This document shows, one piece after another, positions 34,772-43,873 of a DNA stretch of 64,000 nt; position 1 is the first letter of the stretch; every line of letters begins with the position of its first letter. The notes under the pieces were generated by a model. The model was given only the letters and a program-made list of their open reading frames with translations. It was not told the origin of the DNA and did no database searches. Both the position numbers and the translations under genes were made by a program. This DNA comes from Calothrix sp. FI2-JRJ7 (GTDB lineage Bacteria > Cyanobacteriota > Cyanobacteriia > Cyanobacteriales > Nostocaceae), in contig JAHHGX010000020.1 in assembly GCA_019359675.1 (NCBI GenBank), positions 124,001 through 188,000 of the forward strand, in the 5' to 3' direction.

Positions 34772-35392
34772 ATGATGAAAACTAATGGCATTAGGCTATT
34801 CGCATCTGTTCTCGCGCTCTCAAGTGTCGTAGCACTGAGTGAGCAAGCATTTTCGCAAACTCGCACCGCGCCAAAAACGACGTTCCATTGTATTCGTAAT
34901 GGAAATGGCTACGCTACGGTCGCACGTAGGGGTAATGCTCAAACAGGTGCAATGATTACATGGAACGATACTTCTTTTGGAAGTCAATTTACACCTAAAG
35001 ACCGCTGTGCAATCGTTGGTCAACGTTTCAACAAAGCTTTGAGTAAGAGCGGTTATTCTTTGAGCTTACTCAAGTTAACTCATGGAGTCCTACGTTCCAA
35101 TCCAGTAATTTGCTATATTGGCAATACAACGGAAAAATGTAATGATAATAATTTAATACTAACCTTAAACAAATCGGAATTAGGTCAAGAACGTCAAATA
35201 ATTGACCAGTTGAAGAACTTTAGTGTCAACGGTACAGGAACTCCCTTGCGTCGAAGCGGGGATAATCGCTTTATTGCTGGATTTGGAAAACAAATCGATG
35301 ACGCTTTTAAATCAGGCACCACTCAAGCTGCAACTCCTGAACTAGATGTAACAGTTACTGAGTCTACGACTTCGCAAGGGACTTCCAAATAA
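34772..35392 (+). CDS. COP23-domain secreted protein
   Basis: A protein of about 206 residues with a Sec-type signal (LFASVLALSSVVALSEQAFSQ). The COP23 domain follows: TTFHCIRNGNGYATVARRGN, DRCAIVGQRFNKAL, VLRSNPVICYIG, then the GQERQIIDQLKNFSVNGTGTP region. COP23 proteins are cyanobacterial, first seen as circadian-oscillating products. Their function is unknown. Two adjacent ATGs (34772, 34775) and an upstream GTG are possible starts. I chose the first ATG. Confidence 0.85.
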   Translation: MMKTNGIRLFASVLALSSVVALSEQAFSQTRTAPKTTFHCIRNGNGYATVARRGNAQTGAMITWNDTSFGSQFTPKDRCAIVGQRFNKALSKSGYSLSLLKLTHGVLRSNPVICYIGNTTEKCNDNNLILTLNKSELGQERQIIDQLKNFSVNGTGTPLRRSGDNRFIAGFGKQIDDAFKSGTTQAATPELDVTVTESTTSQGTSK

Positions 35393-35400
35393 AAAAGACT

Positions 35401-35464
35401 TGTGGGGTGGGCGTCAAAAGCCCTGCCTCTGAGTATGGGACGCACTTTCTATGCCCATCCCACA
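35401..35464. repeat. Dispersed hairpin repeat, second copy of the 5461 family
   Basis: TGTGGGGTGGGC at the left and GCCCATCCCACA at the right, as at 5461-5519. The loop differs. It lies between the COP23 and protease genes. Confidence 0.8.
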
Positions 35465-35489
35465 AGAGTTTTATACAAATTAAAATACT

Positions 35490-36341
35490 GTGATACCAAC
35501 TTCATCTGTTTGGACTTCAATTAGCCTGCTGTTGACAACTATTGTTTTACAGTCTTGTTCATCAATGTCGATAGGTAACATAGGTCAGCAAACCGTAACA
35601 GAAGTTAATAAATCCGTTACTTATACCGATACTAAAAGTCAACAAAAAGATAATCTACCAGTTGCAGAAATTGCTAGACAAGTAACAGTCAGGGTTTTAG
35701 CTGCATCTGGTTCTGGTTCTGGGGTAATAGTCGCGCGTAAAGGTAAAACATACACTGTATTAACTTGTCAGCATGTTCTGGATGTTGATAAAGGTAGTAA
35801 ATATAGCATTTTGTCTGCTGATGGTAAAACATACCAAGCGCGCTTAAAATCTATGAGTAATCCCAAAAAAGTAGATTTAGCTTTAATTGAATTTGATAGC
35901 CAGAATGATTATAAGGTGGTAACTTTAGGTAACTCAAATTTACTTACCAATGACTCTCCAGTTTTTGCCGCTGGATTCCCTAATTATCATACAGTCAGCA
36001 AAGATGAAATTGAAGATACGCGCGAGTGGGGTACAAAAGCATTTACCTTTACAGATGGTAAAGTTTCGATGGTGTTAAAGGATAAATCTTTGCCTGATGG
36101 TTATAGTTTTGGTTATACAAATGATGTTAAAGTTGGTATGAGTGGAGGGCCTGTATTAAATGTCAAGGGAGAACTAGTAGGTATCAACGGAAGGTTAAAA
36201 TTTCCTATACAAGGAATTGAGGTATTTACATTTACAGATGGCAGCAAACCTTCACAAGAAATATTTGAACAAATGGAACCTTTAAGTTGGGCAATTCCGA
36301 TTGTGGTTTTCCGACAATTAGCTGAAAAATCTTTACATTAA
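35490..36341 (+). CDS. Trypsin-like serine protease, putative lipoprotein
   Basis: A protein of 283 residues starting at GTG. The N-terminus (SISLLLTTIVLQSCSS) is a lipoprotein signal with lipobox-like LQSC. The protease domain has the full triad: His in LTCQHVLDV, Asp in KKVDLALIEF and Ser in VGMSGGPVLN. That is the S1C/HtrA-like arrangement, but no PDZ domain follows. It is probably a membrane-anchored periplasmic protease. The gene lies behind the COP23 gene with a hairpin repeat between. Confidence 0.88.
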   Translation: MIPTSSVWTSISLLLTTIVLQSCSSMSIGNIGQQTVTEVNKSVTYTDTKSQQKDNLPVAEIARQVTVRVLAASGSGSGVIVARKGKTYTVLTCQHVLDVDKGSKYSILSADGKTYQARLKSMSNPKKVDLALIEFDSQNDYKVVTLGNSNLLTNDSPVFAAGFPNYHTVSKDEIEDTREWGTKAFTFTDGKVSMVLKDKSLPDGYSFGYTNDVKVGMSGGPVLNVKGELVGINGRLKFPIQGIEVFTFTDGSKPSQEIFEQMEPLSWAIPIVVFRQLAEKSLH

Positions 36342-36358
36342 TTGCGAACCTGCCAAAT

Positions 36359-36640
36359 GTATATTGTCATGCTTCACTGCGTGAAGCATCTAGCAAATAT
36401 TAATACCTATATTGTCATGCTTCACTGCGTGAAGCATCTAAAATACGCTCAAACTCTAGATTCTTCGCTAAGCTCAGAATGACAATTTATACCTTATCTA
36501 ACTTTTCAAACAAGCTTCAAGATTCTTCGCTAGGCTCAGAATGACAATTTATACCTTATCTAACTTTTCAAATAAGCTTTAAGATTCTAGCCTCCGGCAA
36601 ATGCTCCGCATTACGTTGCGCTCAGAATGACAAATAATAC
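36359..36640. repeat. Cluster of direct repeats and hairpins between convergent genes
   Basis: TATTGTCATGCTTCACTGCG with hairpin GCTTCACTGCGTGAAGC occurs twice (36363, 36409). A block of about 60 bases (GATTCTTCGCTAGGCTCAGA, ATGACAATTTATACCTTATC...) occurs twice in tandem (about 36460-36515 and 36530-36575), with a third diverged end near 36585-36640. It lies between convergent protease and glycosyltransferase genes. Confidence 0.9.
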
Positions 36641-36646
36641 TTTACA

Positions 36647-37699
36647 TTAATTTACTAACTGAAGGCAACCTTGGACAACTATATCTAAAAAATTTTGGTT
36701 CCAATAAGCAAATTTTTCTGCTTGTTTGTTAGCGTTTTGAGTAATTTCTGATAAATTAGAAATAGAATTTATTAAATTTTCTTTAGTTAACGGTTCAGGT
36801 GAAATTGCCACTCCTAGCTCTAACAGTGCTTTTGCTGTGTGCCACTTCTCCATATCTGTAGGGAAGACCATTTGGGGAATTCCAGCAAGCAAACAAGCAG
36901 CAGATGTAAAAAATCCACCATGATGTATTGCTAGAGATTTTTCTCTCAAGACTATTTTTAAATCATCAAAATTACATTCTGGTTTGAGGGTATCTATTAC
37001 CAGCGCATAATTTTGCCAATCTGGTTTTAAATATCCCCATATTTTTCCATGTTCGTTACCAAGTTGTGGAAACGGCGCCGAATGAATACCTACATACTCT
37101 GCCTGCGTGCGCGCGTCTTTATAAGGGTCTAGTTCTGGAATTGAAAAAATAAAAGCATGGTCTCCATTGAGTAATTCACCAAGAGGAGTGTTCAAACCAG
37201 TTACCTGTCTAACTGTTTGAGCTACTTGTGCTTGACGATGAATGGCTTCAATTGGTATATTCTGAGGTCTAATTGGAGGAAAATCTCCAACAGGTGGGAT
37301 ACAAAATCCATTTCCCACTACGACCGTTGGCACAACTCCTTTTGCTGCAAGAACCAAAGCAGGTGCAAAATCAGCCACAATCAAAGATGGTCGTACTAAA
37401 TTTATGACGTTTTGCCATGCTTTGAGGTGGAAACTAAATAGAAAAGGTGTGCTGAAACCAAATATATATAGTATGTCAGTAAACAAATAAGATTTATCGT
37501 CGTCTTTGTCGTCAAGAAAACGTAATGTTGCTAAGGGCGCCTGTAGTATTTTACCAGGGAGACTTACACCCTTAATTCCAGGGTTTTGCAGTGCAAAAAC
37601 TGGCTCCATTCCGCAATCTTTCAATTTTTGACCGATTGCGGCAAGTAAGTGCAAGTGTCCTTGTCCTCCACCGATTTCCCATGCTAATAACACTTTCAT
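36647..37699 (-). CDS. UDP-glycosyltransferase-like protein (GT1/MGT type)
   Basis: A protein of 350 residues with the GT-B N-terminal start MKVLLAWEIGGGQGHLHLL. The C-terminal nucleotide-sugar-binding block is IHHGGFFTSAACLLAGIPQM followed by FPTDMEKWHTAKALLELGV, like the HGG...P..DQ motif of GT1 enzymes. It is somewhat shorter than typical family members. It probably transfers a sugar to a lipid or small molecule. The acceptor is unknown. It is not obviously linked to its neighbours. Confidence 0.8.
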   Translation of the reverse strand: MKVLLAWEIGGGQGHLHLLAAIGQKLKDCGMEPVFALQNPGIKGVSLPGKILQAPLATLRFLDDKDDDKSYLFTDILYIFGFSTPFLFSFHLKAWQNVINLVRPSLIVADFAPALVLAAKGVVPTVVVGNGFCIPPVGDFPPIRPQNIPIEAIHRQAQVAQTVRQVTGLNTPLGELLNGDHAFIFSIPELDPYKDARTQAEYVGIHSAPFPQLGNEHGKIWGYLKPDWQNYALVIDTLKPECNFDDLKIVLREKSLAIHHGGFFTSAACLLAGIPQMVFPTDMEKWHTAKALLELGVAISPEPLTKENLINSISNLSEITQNANKQAEKFAYWNQNFLDIVVQGCLQLVN

Positions 37700-37754
37700 A
37701 AGATTACCTGGTATGCGGGAAAGCGAAGAAATAAAATAGTTGCTGTTTGTAAAA

Positions 37755-38289
37755 ATGGAACAAAACTTTATAAATGCCAGTGTTTCTCCCCAAACTCATA
37801 TATTTCGTCCTGGTGGTCAGTCGGTTGCATTTAAAGTCATTGTCATAAATGACAGTAACCAACATGCTGATTTTAAACTTGAAGTCATCCCAGCTTAACG
37901 TTATATCAAAGCCATTTGATGTTGAATTTTTTGGAATTAACGGTAACGAGCAATCTAGTCAATTTTTTGAGGAAAATGCAGAGGTAACTCTTAGCTGGAG
38001 AGTTAAAGCAAACCCACAAGACGTTACTGTTACTCTTTCTCATTCTGGCAAAAAAGTAAACGTTGTAGGTTCCGAAAAGATTATAGTAATTCCCGAAGTC
38101 GGAATTATAGTAGAAGATAACTATAAACAGCAACAACCCATTACCAGGAAAATTAATATAATTCCTAAACCTATAAATACCCCACCCCCAGTAGCTCCAG
38201 TTCCCAGTGTTCCTCAACCTCAAGTTGCCCCCACCCAACCAAATAATCAACCGAATAATAATGTAACTCCTCCTCCTGGTGGCTTCTAG
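37755..38289 (+). pseudogene. Internally deleted relic of a CIS-type Ig-like membrane protein
   Basis: The ATG at 37755 opens a frame (EQNFINASVSPQTHIFRPGG, VAFKVIVINDSNQHADFKLE) matching the N-terminus of the Ig/WD40 protein at 18423 (SASLSTQSLTYRPNK, VEVTVNNDSDRFANFQLE-like). It stops at 37896. In the next phase, from about 37900, the frame encodes SKPFDVEFFGINGNEQ and AEVTLSWRVKANPQDVTVTL, matching the C-terminal module of the protein at 20742 (PKPFNIVFFRINN, EQVSVSWKVGGENVSVNL), then a Pro-rich tail ending PPPGGF. The middle with the membrane segment is missing. A 146-residue product from 37849 could be made but would be an orphan domain. Confidence 0.75.
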
Positions 38290-38384
38290 TCGATGAGTGC
38301 ATTTTTACCAGAACAGGCGCCTCTCACTATCCGTATTATTTTGCTAGAATCTACGGCGTACATAGAGGTCATAGATAAAGACTG

Positions 38385-38936
38385 ATGTTGAAAGTAATTT
38401 TATCGCGTGTGGGGTTAATGACTGTTTGCTATTTAATGGTTGCCTGCACGCAAGCACAGGATAATCAAGCAACGAGTACTCCCACCGAAGCACCAACAGC
38501 TACCAACGTAACTGCTACACCTACACCAACTGTTACTCCTACAGCAACACCAACAACTACTGCAACCCCCGACACGACAAAAGGCGCCGGAAAAGTTGTT
38601 ACCACTGCATCAGGGTTAAAGTATGAAGTACTTAAACCAGGTACAGGCGCCACGCCAAAAACTGGACAAACAGTCACCGTTCACTACACTGGTACTTTAG
38701 AAAATGGTACTAAATTTGATAGTTCGCGCGATAGAAATGAACCTTTTGAGTTTCAAATTGGCACTGGGCAAGTAATTAAAGGTTGGGACGAAGGTTTAAG
38801 CACCATGAAAGTTGGCGAACGTCGTAAGTTGATTATTCCAGGTAACTTGGGATATGGCGCCAGTGGTACTCCTGACGGCACTATTCCTCCAAATGCGACT
38901 TTGCTTTTTGATGTTGAACTATTAGGAGTGAAATAG
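38385..38936 (+). CDS. FKBP-type peptidyl-prolyl isomerase lipoprotein
   Basis: A protein of 183 residues. The N-terminus [17 protein letters not shown] has a lipobox (MVAC). Residues ~30-65 form a Thr/Pro-rich linker. The FKBP domain (~70-183) contains [36 protein letters not shown] and [19 protein letters not shown], all canonical. It probably catalyses proline isomerisation during folding of exported proteins, anchored to the membrane. A perfect hairpin follows the gene. Confidence 0.93.
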   Translation: MLKVILSRVGLMTVCYLMVACTQAQDNQATSTPTEAPTATNVTATPTPTVTPTATPTTTATPDTTKGAGKVVTTASGLKYEVLKPGTGATPKTGQTVTVHYTGTLENGTKFDSSRDRNEPFEFQIGTGQVIKGWDEGLSTMKVGERRKLIIPGNLGYGASGTPDGTIPPNATLLFDVELLGVK

Positions 38937-39335
38937 GTAAGGGTTGCAACTAGCCCAAACGCCTTCGCTTTTCCTAGAGGATATATTTACACCGAAACTA
39001 TCCTCTAGGAATTTTAGTTATGATAATAAAAATTTACTAATTAATACTTAAGTTATACAAATTGTTTCATCAGAGCGCGGCGCCCGTCGAAGTTACCGTT
39101 TTAATTTAAGGGCAATATAAGGGGACTACATAGATTAGAATATATTTACTAACGGGTAATTGAGAGAATTATTAAATTTATAGTAAATTTATATTGAGTT
39201 AATAAGCGTTGTCAACATGAACTAATAACATGTTGATACAGTAGAGGTGTAAGATATTGCGTTCTTACACCTGATTTTAAGCTTTTTAAATTATGTTTAA
39301 TTTTGCTTAATTTTTTTAATATTAATTTAAGATTT
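38937..39335. other. Intergenic region between FKBP and endonuclease V genes
   Basis: Holds the terminator hairpin at 38972-39010 and one GGCGCC (39079). The remaining 39015-39330 is AT-rich with no frame worth reporting. It should contain the nfi promoter. Confidence 0.6.
38972..39010 (+). terminator. Hairpin terminator after FKBP gene
   Basis: A perfect 12-bp stem TCCTAGAGGATA / TATCCTCTAGGA with a 15-base loop, followed by ATTTTAGTTAT, 35 bases after the FKBP stop. Confidence 0.75.
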
Positions 39336-40025
39336 ATGAAGATTAATCAGCGTCATGAGTGGTCACTTTCAACAGAGCAAGCAATAGCTATTCAGGAACA
39401 GTTGAGTGGTGAGGTTATAACCGATGATGACCTTAAGCCAAATATCGAGTACGTTGCAGGAGTCGATATGGGGTTTGAGGAAAATGGCGCCGTTAGTCGT
39501 GCAGCTGTTGCGGTGTTAAGCTATCCTGACTTACAGGTAGTTGAAACGAGTATAGCTTACCGTCCAACTGTATTTCCTTATATTCCAGGTTTTCTTTCGT
39601 TTCGAGAAGTACCTGCGGTGCTGGATGCGTTAGAAAAGCTACAAATTACACCTGATATAATTCTTTGTGACGGTCAAGGTATTGCTCATCCACGAAGATT
39701 TGGTATTGCTTGTCATTTGGGAGTTATAGTAGATATCCCGACAATTGGTGTAGCAAAATCGTTGCTTGTTGGCAAACATGAACCTTTGACTGATGTAAAG
39801 GGTAGCTGGCAACCTTTGATATATAAAAAACAAACGGTTGGTGCAGTGGTACGTACACGAACGGGTGTAAAGCCTGTTTATGTTTCACCTGGTCATCGTA
39901 TCAGTTTGCCTACAGCTATTGATTATGCGTTGTGCTGTACTACTAAATATCGTCTTCCAGAAACAACGCGCATTGCCGACCGAATAGCTTCCGCGAGAGG
40001 CGAGGTTTCAATTGTGGAATCGTAA
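39336..40025 (+). CDS. nfi: Endonuclease V (deoxyinosine-specific)
   Basis: A protein of 229 residues from MKINQRHEWSLS. A TTG 11 codons upstream is less likely. The catalytic acids are in VAGVDMGFE, the SFRE glutamate in YIPGFLSFREVPAV and the Asp in LCDGQGIAHPRRFGIA. GVAKSLLVG and the PVYVSPGHRISL block also fit. The enzyme nicks DNA next to deaminated adenine (inosine). The length is normal. The gene opens a plus-strand run of signalling genes, but its own role is housekeeping repair. Confidence 0.95.
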   Translation: MKINQRHEWSLSTEQAIAIQEQLSGEVITDDDLKPNIEYVAGVDMGFEENGAVSRAAVAVLSYPDLQVVETSIAYRPTVFPYIPGFLSFREVPAVLDALEKLQITPDIILCDGQGIAHPRRFGIACHLGVIVDIPTIGVAKSLLVGKHEPLTDVKGSWQPLIYKKQTVGAVVRTRTGVKPVYVSPGHRISLPTAIDYALCCTTKYRLPETTRIADRIASARGEVSIVES

Positions 40026-40074
40026 AATTAAAAGTTGAAGTAAAAATTAAAAGGAGTATCTAGGTCAATTAACA

Positions 40075-40626
40075 ATGAGCGCACTAACTTTACAGTGGTA
40101 CGATGCAGGTCGAGAAAAAACTCAGACAATTTACGAACAGCAGCAGCAAACTAAGAATCCTGGAACTGTTCGCATTGGTCGCGACCCACTTCGTTGCGAT
40201 ATTGTTCTTTCTGACCCTACGGTATCTGGTTTACATGTTGAAATCTTTTTTAATTTAGGGCAGTTTTTGGTTCGGAATTTACGCTCCTCGAATCCTCCAA
40301 ATGTGGATGGGAAGAAATTAACTCACGGTGAACAACTTCTTAAACAGGGTAGTGTTATTTTTCTTGGACAAGCTCAACTAAAGGTAATAGCTGTATTTTC
40401 TTCTGAAGCTAGCAGTGTTCCACCAACTGTTTTGTCTGGCCCTCCTGTTAATATAGCAGTACAGGTGCCACGTACTCCTCTTGGTAATCAGCAAGCGGCT
40501 TATGGGTTAGAGTGTCCTAAATGTCATAAAGTTTCTTCAACCGATTTTCTACATATCGGGTGTCGGTGGTGTGGGACTTCGCTTGCTGCTGCTGCTAGTG
40601 TTCTCGTCCAGCCAAAGAATCAATAG
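40075..40626 (+). CDS. FHA domain plus zinc-ribbon protein
   Basis: A protein of 183 residues. The FHA domain spans ~20-110 (VRIGRDPLRCDIVLSDPTVS, GLHVEIFF, LRSSNPPNVDGKKL). A short linker leads to a C-terminal ribbon (LECPKCHKVSS...GCRWCGTSLAAA). The domain order is the reverse of the FHA protein at 7113. It precedes another FHA protein by 76 bp, so the two probably share a phosphothreonine signalling path. Confidence 0.88.
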   Translation: MSALTLQWYDAGREKTQTIYEQQQQTKNPGTVRIGRDPLRCDIVLSDPTVSGLHVEIFFNLGQFLVRNLRSSNPPNVDGKKLTHGEQLLKQGSVIFLGQAQLKVIAVFSSEASSVPPTVLSGPPVNIAVQVPRTPLGNQQAAYGLECPKCHKVSSTDFLHIGCRWCGTSLAAAASVLVQPKNQ

Positions 40627-40702
40627 TATTCGGGCGCGAACTTATCTATAAGATATATTCTAATATCATCAAATTAAATCATAAACTATTAAATATTAAG
40701 CA

Positions 40703-42664
40703 ATGACCAGTAACCAACAAATACAACTAAGTTGGGATGACCCGGTAAGCGGGGAACGGCGTGAACCTTCTTTAAGTCCGCCAATTGCTTTTGGTCGAGA
40801 ATTTGCGCGGATGCCTACTGAGCATAATGGGCAACGTGTCGCGCGGATGATACTTAATAGTGATGAGATTTCTAGATTCCATGCGTTACTCGAATGGCAG
40901 CAAAACGAGCTTGTCATTACCGACCAAGTTAGTGTAAATGGTATATTCGTTAACGGTCAGCGCCAAACACGAAGCGTGATCTTAAGTGGTGATACGTTAC
41001 AAATTGGCCCCTACATTATAACTATTACACTCGTAACTAGCGCCACTCCTCAACAGGCGCCGAGTCATTCAGCTATTCAATTCAACCCTAGTACAAATTT
41101 ACCTGACCCAAGCTGGCGGCATAGTCCCCAAGCGACACCATTGGGCAGCAGTTTTCCTCCTCCTTTATTTCAGCAGCAAAAAATAGCTGTGCAAGCACTG
41201 CACGCGACTGGTTTGCCTGTAGAAGAATTTGATTTTCTTTCGGTTGGTGGAGGTTTAGGCAGTTTTATTTGGGCTGATTTGCTCAGAATTTCTGGTGTTA
41301 AAACTGAGAAAATAATTGCTTTAGGTTTAGAGAAAGAACCTTACGCACGCTATAAACGTCTTTGCCTTAATTCGCAGATTCCTTTATATGAACGTTTGCG
41401 CTCAAATTCTGACTCGTGCCCTGATAATATTTGGGGATATCCTAGCTATGCATTGCGTGAAGCTTGGCGAGATGCAACAAAAGGTAAACTAAATCAAGCG
41501 ATTAAACATTTGTGGCAGGTATTTGCCGAACCGACTTTTGCTGAAACTTATACACCCCGTGCGGGAAATGTTTTTGATTCAATCGACCGCGAAGCCAGAC
41601 GTATAGGTTGGGATAAGATATATCGTTACGGAAGAGTTAGAGGTATCCGTAAAACTGATGATGGTAGATATTGTATCGCTTATTCGCGGGCGCCGGGAAA
41701 TCATGCGTATATGGTAACGCGACACCTGCATCTAGCAACAGGGTATCCAGCTATTCAATTTTTACCAGACCTGCAAGCATATCGAGAAAAATATCAAGAT
41801 TTTAAATCGGTTGTAAATGCTTACGAAGACCATGACCATGTATACGAACAACTCGAACGCTTTGGTGGTAAAGTCTTAATTCGCGGACGTGGTATCGTTG
41901 CATCGCGCGTTGTACAGCGACTTTATGAAGCGCGTCAAAAAAATAAGAATATAACAGTATTACATTTAATGCGTTCGCCTAAACCACAGGGTAATAAATT
42001 CCAAAAAGCCCAACGTTTAGTCAAAAACCATTATGAGTTTCAACCTTTTAACTGGCCGAAAGCTTGCTGGGGTGGAGAACTTCGCGTCATGCTCGAAAAA
42101 GCTAGTCCAGACGAACGTAAAACCCTACTAGCTGATTGGGGTGGTACAACAACAGCCGACCGTTCGGACTGGCAACGTATTACCGAAACAGGTTTACGCG
42201 AAGGTTGGTATAACATCCAGTTTGGCAAAGTCAAAAAAGTAGAGCGCGACCCAAAAGGACGAACAATTACTTATATAGAAGAGCAGAATTTTGGGCAAAT
42301 TACTCTCGATGCCGATTTTATTGTAGATGCAACTGGACTTGATGCCAAAGTCGAAGCAAGTCCTTTACTTGATGATTTGGTGAAACATTACAATTTACCG
42401 CTGAATAATTTAGGAAGATTATCGGTAGCGAACAATTTTGAGCTAGTGGAAATGCGGAATGATAAAGCTCAAATGTACGCTGCTGGTGCCATTACTCTTG
42501 GTGGCCCCTATGCTGCTGTTGATAGTTTCTTAGGGTTGCAGTACGCTTGTTTGGTATCTGTTGATTCATTAGGTGCTACACGGGCGCCCGGAGTACATCG
42601 TTTAAATGCAGTAACATCTTTTGGGCAATGGTTGAAGTGGGTATTTAACCAATCACCAACGTAA
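40703..42664 (+). CDS. FHA domain fused to a FAD/NAD(P)-binding oxidoreductase-like domain
   Basis: A protein of 653 residues. The N-terminal FHA domain (~25-110) has AFGREFARMP, EISRFHALLEWQ and VSVNGIFVNG. After a linker, residues ~170-640 form a flavoprotein-like Rossmann domain starting FDFLSVGGGLGSFIWADLLR. They include a second glycine motif FGGKVLIRGRGIVASRVVQR, DFIVDATGLDAK and YAAGAITLGGPYAAVDSFLG. This resembles FAD-dependent monooxygenase/thioredoxin-reductase folds, but I cannot name the substrate. The fusion suggests phosphothreonine-dependent recruitment of a redox enzyme or redox sensor. It ends 23 bp before the FIST gene. Confidence 0.82.
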   Translation: MTSNQQIQLSWDDPVSGERREPSLSPPIAFGREFARMPTEHNGQRVARMILNSDEISRFHALLEWQQNELVITDQVSVNGIFVNGQRQTRSVILSGDTLQIGPYIITITLVTSATPQQAPSHSAIQFNPSTNLPDPSWRHSPQATPLGSSFPPPLFQQQKIAVQALHATGLPVEEFDFLSVGGGLGSFIWADLLRISGVKTEKIIALGLEKEPYARYKRLCLNSQIPLYERLRSNSDSCPDNIWGYPSYALREAWRDATKGKLNQAIKHLWQVFAEPTFAETYTPRAGNVFDSIDREARRIGWDKIYRYGRVRGIRKTDDGRYCIAYSRAPGNHAYMVTRHLHLATGYPAIQFLPDLQAYREKYQDFKSVVNAYEDHDHVYEQLERFGGKVLIRGRGIVASRVVQRLYEARQKNKNITVLHLMRSPKPQGNKFQKAQRLVKNHYEFQPFNWPKACWGGELRVMLEKASPDERKTLLADWGGTTTADRSDWQRITETGLREGWYNIQFGKVKKVERDPKGRTITYIEEQNFGQITLDADFIVDATGLDAKVEASPLLDDLVKHYNLPLNNLGRLSVANNFELVEMRNDKAQMYAAGAITLGGPYAAVDSFLGLQYACLVSVDSLGATRAPGVHRLNAVTSFGQWLKWVFNQSPT

Positions 42665-42687
42665 ATCATTTACAGGAAGAAGATTAA

Positions 42688-43857
42688 GTGTTGAAAGTTG
42701 TTGTTGGTCATAGTGAAGACCCAGATTCGCAGTATGCTATAGACGAAGTTTTGGAACAGTGTTTTCAAGACTTGATGGGTATGGCGCCAACTGCGGGTAT
42801 TTTATTTGCAGCGATTGATTTTGACCATGCGATGATTCTTGAAGAAATATTGCGGGTGTATCCTTACATTGAGTTAATAGGTTGCACTACAGATGGTGAA
42901 ATGTCTTCAAAGTTAGGGTTTTGTCAAGACTCCTTAACGCTAATGCTGTTCTGCTCAGATACAATAGAAATACATGCAGGAGTAGGATATTGTGCGAGTA
43001 AAAATCCTTTCGCTGCTGCAATTCAAGCGGCAAAAAGTACCCACACCCTCGAAGGATATGGCTATACCACTAAATTATGTATTGCTTTGCCGGCTAGCTA
43101 TATTGAAGATGGCGCCACAGCAAATGGTGAAATGTTGCTAGATGGGTTAAAAAACGCTTTGGGTTCCGAAGTTGCAATTGTTGGTGGCGCCGCAGGGGAT
43201 CAATCTCGTGCAAAAATAAGTTATCAATTTTATGGAAATAAGGTGTTAACAGACTCACTACCCATTTTAACGTTTAGTGGGGATGTTGTATTTTCTTTTG
43301 GGGCAGCTTGTGGCTGGCGCCCTCTTGGACGCAAAAGTATAATAACAAAGGCTTGTGGAAATAGATTATATGAAATAGATGGAATTTCGGCTGTAGAATT
43401 TTACCAGCGTTACTTGGGTGGTCGTTTACCAAGTGCCGAAAACTCGCTAGCTGTGTACGAGGGTGATAGCGAGCGTTATTATATCAGAGTGCCAAACTCT
43501 CTTGATAATGATGGTAGTATTCGCCTTTTGGCAGATATTCCTGAACAAGCAACTGTTCGACTTACTGGCACAAGTCGAGACGAAATAATCACCAGTACGC
43601 TAACTTCTTTCCAGACTGCTTTACAAAATTATTCTGGAAACAAGATAGATGCTGTGCTGCTGTTTTCCTGCTGTTGTCGTCGTTGGCTTTTAGGAACAAG
43701 AGCCAAGGAAGAGTACGAAATTATTAAAAATGCACTTCCATACTCGGCGCCTCTAAGTGGATTTTATACTTATGGAGAATTAGCACCTCTACAACCAAGA
43801 GGCGCCAGTTACTATCACCAGGAAACTTTTGTTACTCTGTTAATCGGCACGAATTAA
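42688..43857 (+). CDS. FIST-domain sensor protein
   Basis: A protein of 389 residues starting at GTG with an AGGAAGA purine stretch upstream. The FIST N domain includes PTAGILFAAIDFDHAMILEE, ELIGCTTDGEMSS and VAIVGGAAGDQSRAK. The FIST C domain includes LLFSCCCRRWLLGTRAKEEY and PLSGFYTYGELAPL. FIST domains are thought to sense small ligands such as amino acids. The gene is 16 bp ahead of a histidine kinase that has no sensor domain of its own, so this protein is probably its separate sensor. Confidence 0.92.
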   Translation: MLKVVVGHSEDPDSQYAIDEVLEQCFQDLMGMAPTAGILFAAIDFDHAMILEEILRVYPYIELIGCTTDGEMSSKLGFCQDSLTLMLFCSDTIEIHAGVGYCASKNPFAAAIQAAKSTHTLEGYGYTTKLCIALPASYIEDGATANGEMLLDGLKNALGSEVAIVGGAAGDQSRAKISYQFYGNKVLTDSLPILTFSGDVVFSFGAACGWRPLGRKSIITKACGNRLYEIDGISAVEFYQRYLGGRLPSAENSLAVYEGDSERYYIRVPNSLDNDGSIRLLADIPEQATVRLTGTSRDEIITSTLTSFQTALQNYSGNKIDAVLLFSCCCRRWLLGTRAKEEYEIIKNALPYSAPLSGFYTYGELAPLQPRGASYYHQETFVTLLIGTN

Positions 43858-43873
43858 AAATTAGTACAAGCTA

